DNA of 7,883 bases from UBA2645 sp044360285 (lineage in GTDB: Bacteria > Pseudomonadota > Alphaproteobacteria > Rickettsiales > UBA1997). The notes beneath the pieces are model-generated. The model was not told where the DNA came from. It saw only the letters and a list, made by a program, of their open reading frames with translations, and searched no databases. Shown piece by piece: positions 4,717 through 7,883 of the stretch. Within the stretch, counting starts at the first letter, position 1; every line of letters starts with the position of its first letter. The stretch is from positions 1 through 7,883 of the forward strand of contig JBIKKP010000048.1 of the NCBI GenBank assembly GCA_044360285.1. The letters are read 5' to 3'. A program made the position numbers and the translations under genes.

Positions 4717-5946
4717 ATGCTAAAAATTCTTATGAACGCCGGACCTTGGGGCCCGTGGAGCGGAGGCGATTCCTCTGACCAAAATTCAAAAAATGGCGGA
4801 AAGGATAATCAACCAAAAAATCCACCAAGACCTGAAAATAAAGGCGAAAAAGATTCGACAAAAACAAATCCGCAAAAAAAATCTCTCGAAGATTTTGTAA
4901 AAAAAAGCGAAGAAAAATTCAAAAAAATTTTTGGCGAAAACTTTCAAAACTCTGGCGGCGGAAGTGGTGGTGGCAATAAGGATGATAAAAATTTTAACTT
5001 CAAAAACCTTGCCTCGCAAAATTCACTAATTGGCCTAATCGTTCTTGCCTTTACTCTTCTGTGGCTTGCAACCGGTATCTATAAAGTAAATTCTGATGAA
5101 AACGCCGTCACACTTTACTTTGGAAAGTTCTATTCAATCTCAACTCCGGGCCTGAATTATCACATTCCCTACCCTTTTGGCGAAGTTATCAAACGCAGTG
5201 TGACCGCAGTAAACACTGACGAATTTGGCTTTTCTTCTGGCCAAAAAAAATCAGAAAAACGCAATTTCGAAGCAGAAAGCCTGATGCTCACTGGCGATGA
5301 AAACATTGTCGATATCGAGTTCCAAATACAGTGGCAAATTGCCGACATCAAAGATTTTGTCTTTAATATCGCCGAACAAAATCAAACAATTCGTAAAGCT
5401 TCTGAAGCGGCAATGCGCGAAATCATTGCACGCACGCCAATTGCCAGCGCTTTGTCTGACGGCAAAAAAGAGGTCGAAAAAAGCACAAAAGACCTGCTGC
5501 AAGAAATTCTCGACTCTTACGGAGCTGGCGTTCGCGTTGTTTTAGTTCAGCTGCTGCGTGTTGATCCGCCATCGCAAGTAATTAACGCTTTCCGCGACGT
5601 GCAAACTGCTAAGGCCGACAAAGAAAAGGAAATCAACGAAGCGCAATCTTACGCCAACGACATCATCCCAAGAGCCCGCGGTGAAGCAGCGCAAATGAAA
5701 GAACAAGCTGAGGCCTATTCCAAAGAAGTTGTCAGTCGCGCCGAAGGTGAAGCGGGAAAATTCCTTTCGGTTTACAACCAATATGCCAAGTCAAAGCAAG
5801 TGACCAAAAGGCGCATCTATGTTGAGACCATGGAAAAAATTTACAGTAATTCTGACAAAGTTTTCATCGATAAAAGCGCCGCCAGATCAGGCGTGACGCC
5901 ATATTTTCCGCTTAACGACCTCAAAGAAACTAAGAAATCTAACTAG
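4717..5946 (+). CDS. hflK: FtsH modulator subunit HflK (SPFH/band 7 protein)
   Basis: HflK assembles with HflC into an inner-membrane cage around the AAA protease FtsH and limits its access to membrane substrates. The 409 residues comprise a Gly/Asn/Lys-rich cytoplasmic N-terminus starting near GPWGPWSGG (about 1-100), one transmembrane helix (about 104-121, LIGLIVLAFTLLWLATGIY), a periplasmic SPFH domain beginning VNSDENAVTLYFGKF, the conserved LLRVDPPSQVINAFRDVQ (279-296), and a charged Ala/Glu-rich helix (about 297-350) that forms the cage wall in known structures. The ATG at 4717 is given as start; a second in-frame ATG at 4732 (MNAGPWGPW) begins more like other HflK proteins. Neither has a Shine-Dalgarno. 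First gene of hflK-hflC-degP, 3 nt before hflC. Confidence 0.96.
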   Translation: MLKILMNAGPWGPWSGGDSSDQNSKNGGKDNQPKNPPRPENKGEKDSTKTNPQKKSLEDFVKKSEEKFKKIFGENFQNSGGGSGGGNKDDKNFNFKNLASQNSLIGLIVLAFTLLWLATGIYKVNSDENAVTLYFGKFYSISTPGLNYHIPYPFGEVIKRSVTAVNTDEFGFSSGQKKSEKRNFEAESLMLTGDENIVDIEFQIQWQIADIKDFVFNIAEQNQTIRKASEAAMREIIARTPIASALSDGKKEVEKSTKDLLQEILDSYGAGVRVVLVQLLRVDPPSQVINAFRDVQTAKADKEKEINEAQSYANDIIPRARGEAAQMKEQAEAYSKEVVSRAEGEAGKFLSVYNQYAKSKQVTKRRIYVETMEKIYSNSDKVFIDKSAARSGVTPYFPLNDLKETKKSN

Positions 5947-5949
5947 CGC

Positions 5950-6819
5950 ATGAACAGCCAAACTAAAAAAATCCTCGCCATCACTGTATTTACCTTGCTT
6001 TTGATCAATAGTGCAATTTTCACCGTCGATCAAAGACAGCAGGTTTTGATTCTGCAATTTGGCGAGCCAATTCGCGTCATTAAAAAACCTGGCATCAGAA
6101 TCAAAATGCCATTTTTGCAAGAAGCCCTCTTCTTCGATAAACGCATCATCAATTTAAGCATCGCCGATCAAGAGGTTATTGCCTCTGACCAAAAGCGCCT
6201 AATCATCAACGCTTTCGCCAAATATAGAATCGTTGACCCGCTAAAATTCTACACAACCGCCGGAAGCTTCCAAGGACTGCAAAATAAGCTTTCAACGATT
6301 CTCGACTCAAGCTTACGCCAAATTATTGGCGAAGTGACTTTAAGCGAACTTTTAACCGAAAATCGTGGCGCAATCATGGAAGAAATTAAGTCAGTTGTAA
6401 GCTCGGGCTCAGAAATTTTTGGCGTTGAGATTGTTGATGTACGAATCATGCGCGCCGATTTACCAAAAGAGAACTCGGACGCAATTTTTGCTCGTATGCA
6501 AACCGAGCGCGAAAAGGAAGCTCGTGAAATCAGGGCAAAAGGCGCAGAAGCTGCACAAAAAATTCGCGCCGAAGCTGATAAAGAAAAAGTAATTCTTCTT
6601 GCCACGTCCAAGAAAGAAGCCGATCTAGCGCGCGGTGGTGGCGAAGCAGAAGCAATAAAAATCTATGCCAACTCTTACGGCAAAGACCCTGAATTTGCTG
6701 ATTTTTATCGTTCGATGGCCGCTTACAAAGAATCGCTGAAAAACGAGAACACAAAAATGATTATTTCTCCGGATAACGATTTCTTCAGGTATTTCAACGG
6801 TGCACGCGCATCACAATAA
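5950..6819 (+). CDS. hflC: FtsH modulator subunit HflC (SPFH/band 7 protein)
   Basis: This is the partner of HflK in the membrane complex that regulates FtsH. The 289-residue length is normal for the family. A short cytoplasmic N-terminus is followed by a transmembrane helix (about 8-25, ILAITVFTLLLINSAIF), then the SPFH domain opening with VDQRQQVLILQFGEP and PGIRIKMPF. The family motif ARMQTEREKEAREIRAKG (181-198) starts the long helix, which continues through IRAEADKEKVILLA and the GGEAEAIKIYANSYGKDPEF block (229-249). The C-terminus keeps FYRSMAAYKESL and the ISPDNDFFRYF ending typical of HflC. It starts 3 nt after the hflK stop and ends 8 nt before degP, so translational coupling is likely; no Shine-Dalgarno is visible in the tiny gap. 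Confidence 0.97.
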   Translation: MNSQTKKILAITVFTLLLINSAIFTVDQRQQVLILQFGEPIRVIKKPGIRIKMPFLQEALFFDKRIINLSIADQEVIASDQKRLIINAFAKYRIVDPLKFYTTAGSFQGLQNKLSTILDSSLRQIIGEVTLSELLTENRGAIMEEIKSVVSSGSEIFGVEIVDVRIMRADLPKENSDAIFARMQTEREKEAREIRAKGAEAAQKIRAEADKEKVILLATSKKEADLARGGGEAEAIKIYANSYGKDPEFADFYRSMAAYKESLKNENTKMIISPDNDFFRYFNGARASQ

Positions 6820-6827
6820 AATTCTAA

Positions 6828-7883
6828 ATGAGATTAACTAAAATTTTTCTCTCGCTGCTATTTGCTTGCGCCCTGCAAAATCAAGCTTTAGCGCAAAATA
6901 CTGCAACACCAAAACAAGTTGCCGCAAATGGCTTTGCCGACATCGTTGAAGAGCTTCTGCCCTCTGTTGTTAATATCTCGGCAGTGCAAGAAGTGCAGAC
7001 AAATTCTGCCAGCATCGATCAAAATTTACTTAACGAATTACCAAAAATTCCGCTTTTTGACGACTTTAAAAATCAGCTTGAAAATCAACTAAAAAACAGC
7101 GGCGGACAACGCAAAAAAATTTCTTCAATTGGCTCTGGTTTCATCATCTCTAAAGACGGTTTTATCGTCACCAACAATCACGTAATCAGCGATGCCGACG
7201 AAATTAATGTTAGCCTCAATGACGGTTCAAAATATAAAGCAAAAGTTGTTGGCGTTGATAAAAAAACCGACATCGCCTTACTCAAAGTCAACAGCAACAA
7301 AGATCTCAAACCGGCAAAATTTGGTGATTCAAACAAAGCACGCATCGGCGATTGGGTAATCGTTGTTGGAAACCCATACGGCCTTGGCGCATCAGTGACA
7401 GTTGGAATTGTTTCTGCACGCGGCCGAACACTTAACGGCAATCAAGCTGATGATTTCATTCAAACCGATGCCGCCATCAATAAAGGTAATTCCGGCGGCC
7501 CACTTTTTAACGTCAAAGGCGAAGTAATTGGAATTAGCACAGCAATTTTTTCACCATCTGGCGGCAATGTTGGAATTGGTTTTGCAACACCTGCGGCAGC
7601 TGTCATGCAAGTGACTAAAGAGTTGAGAGATCAAGGCGAAGTGACGCGCGGCTGGATTGGCGTTTCAGTGCAAGACGTCACTGAAGAAATGGCGCAATCA
7701 ATGAAAATGGAAAAAACGCGCGGCGCCTTTGTGGTAGAGCTTGCGGCAGATGGTCCGGCACAAAAAGCAGGAATTTTACCAACCGACATCATCACAAAAA
7801 TCGACAATAACGAAGTCACTGAAATGAAGGTTCTGCCAAAAATTATTTCCGCCTATCCAATCGGTAAAAATGCTAAAATCACT
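6828..7883 (+). CDS. degP: DegP/HtrA-family periplasmic serine protease with PDZ domain (partial, 3' end outside window)
   Basis: It degrades or refolds damaged envelope proteins in the periplasm. The 352 codons present are open to the window edge. A signal peptide (MRLTKIFLSLLFACALQNQALA, 22 residues) ends in ALA before QN. After a linker that includes a longish polar LA-loop region (about 60-95) comes the trypsin-like domain with the catalytic triad H118 (TNNHVI), D148 (KTDIALLK) and S222 (GNSGGPL), plus the GNPYGLG loop; all residues needed for activity are present. A first PDZ domain starts about R274 (RGWIGVSVQDVT) and runs to about 350, where the sequence is cut; full proteins of this class often carry a second PDZ. 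It follows hflC by 8 nt in the same direction, an arrangement common in Alphaproteobacteria, linking it to membrane quality control. The exact paralogue (DegP, DegQ, MucD) cannot be decided from this part. Confidence 0.95.
   Translation, partial: MRLTKIFLSLLFACALQNQALAQNTATPKQVAANGFADIVEELLPSVVNISAVQEVQTNSASIDQNLLNELPKIPLFDDFKNQLENQLKNSGGQRKKISSIGSGFIISKDGFIVTNNHVISDADEINVSLNDGSKYKAKVVGVDKKTDIALLKVNSNKDLKPAKFGDSNKARIGDWVIVVGNPYGLGASVTVGIVSARGRTLNGNQADDFIQTDAAINKGNSGGPLFNVKGEVIGISTAIFSPSGGNVGIGFATPAAAVMQVTKELRDQGEVTRGWIGVSVQDVTEEMAQSMKMEKTRGAFVVELAADGPAQKAGILPTDIITKIDNNEVTEMKVLPKIISAYPIGKNAKIT

Noticed and set aside
7178..7441. Minus-strand 87-codon open frame opposite degP, and similar frames opposite hflK, hflC, znuA and mrp
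   Set aside because: They run antisense or out of frame to genes with strong motifs, and their translations show low-complexity or shadow-like composition without recognisable domains.

Overview
The window looks like a chromosomal housekeeping segment from an AT-rich alphaproteobacterium, possibly Rickettsiales-like. The grounds are the mrp / hflK-hflC-degP neighbourhood, the DUF59-less, cysteine-free Mrp, AT-rich sequence full of A and T runs, and genes that mostly start without a Shine-Dalgarno motif. The order cannot be fixed from this sequence alone. No phage, insertion sequence, CRISPR array or tRNA is visible.

Layout. The left third is transcribed leftward: an SRP RNA gene (about 1926-2012), with a good promoter, lies just upstream of dnaX (clamp-loader subunit), which is followed by a two-component gene that runs off the left edge (receiver domain plus a degenerate DHp-like domain). 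Next is a 94-bp palindromic element (2101-2194) that folds on paper into a cloverleaf with no unpaired junction bases. The middle holds divergent zinc-uptake genes, znuA (leftward) and znuC (rightward), whose likely start codons are 1 nt apart, so each gene's control region must lie in the other's coding sequence. A hairpin-rich convergent spacer (3758-3831) separates znuC from mrp, a leftward Fe-S-carrier-type ATPase. The right half is a rightward operon hflK-hflC-degP (3- and 8-nt gaps), with degP cut by the window end.

Function. SRP RNA with its protein Ffh targets membrane proteins to the translocon. HflK and HflC form the inner-membrane SPFH complex around the FtsH protease, and the DegP-type protease handles damaged protein in the periplasm, so the right half is an envelope quality-control module. 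ZnuA/ZnuC are two of the three parts of a zinc importer; the permease ZnuB is not here. 

The most notable items are the REPIN-like cloverleaf with compensatory changes between its halves, an SRP RNA gene in unannotated space, the promoter and inverted repeat inside the znuA signal-peptide region, a ZnuA with Arg where a zinc-ligand His is expected, a gamma-length DnaX, and the receiver-DHp protein. I did not find a convincing wholly new multi-gene system.
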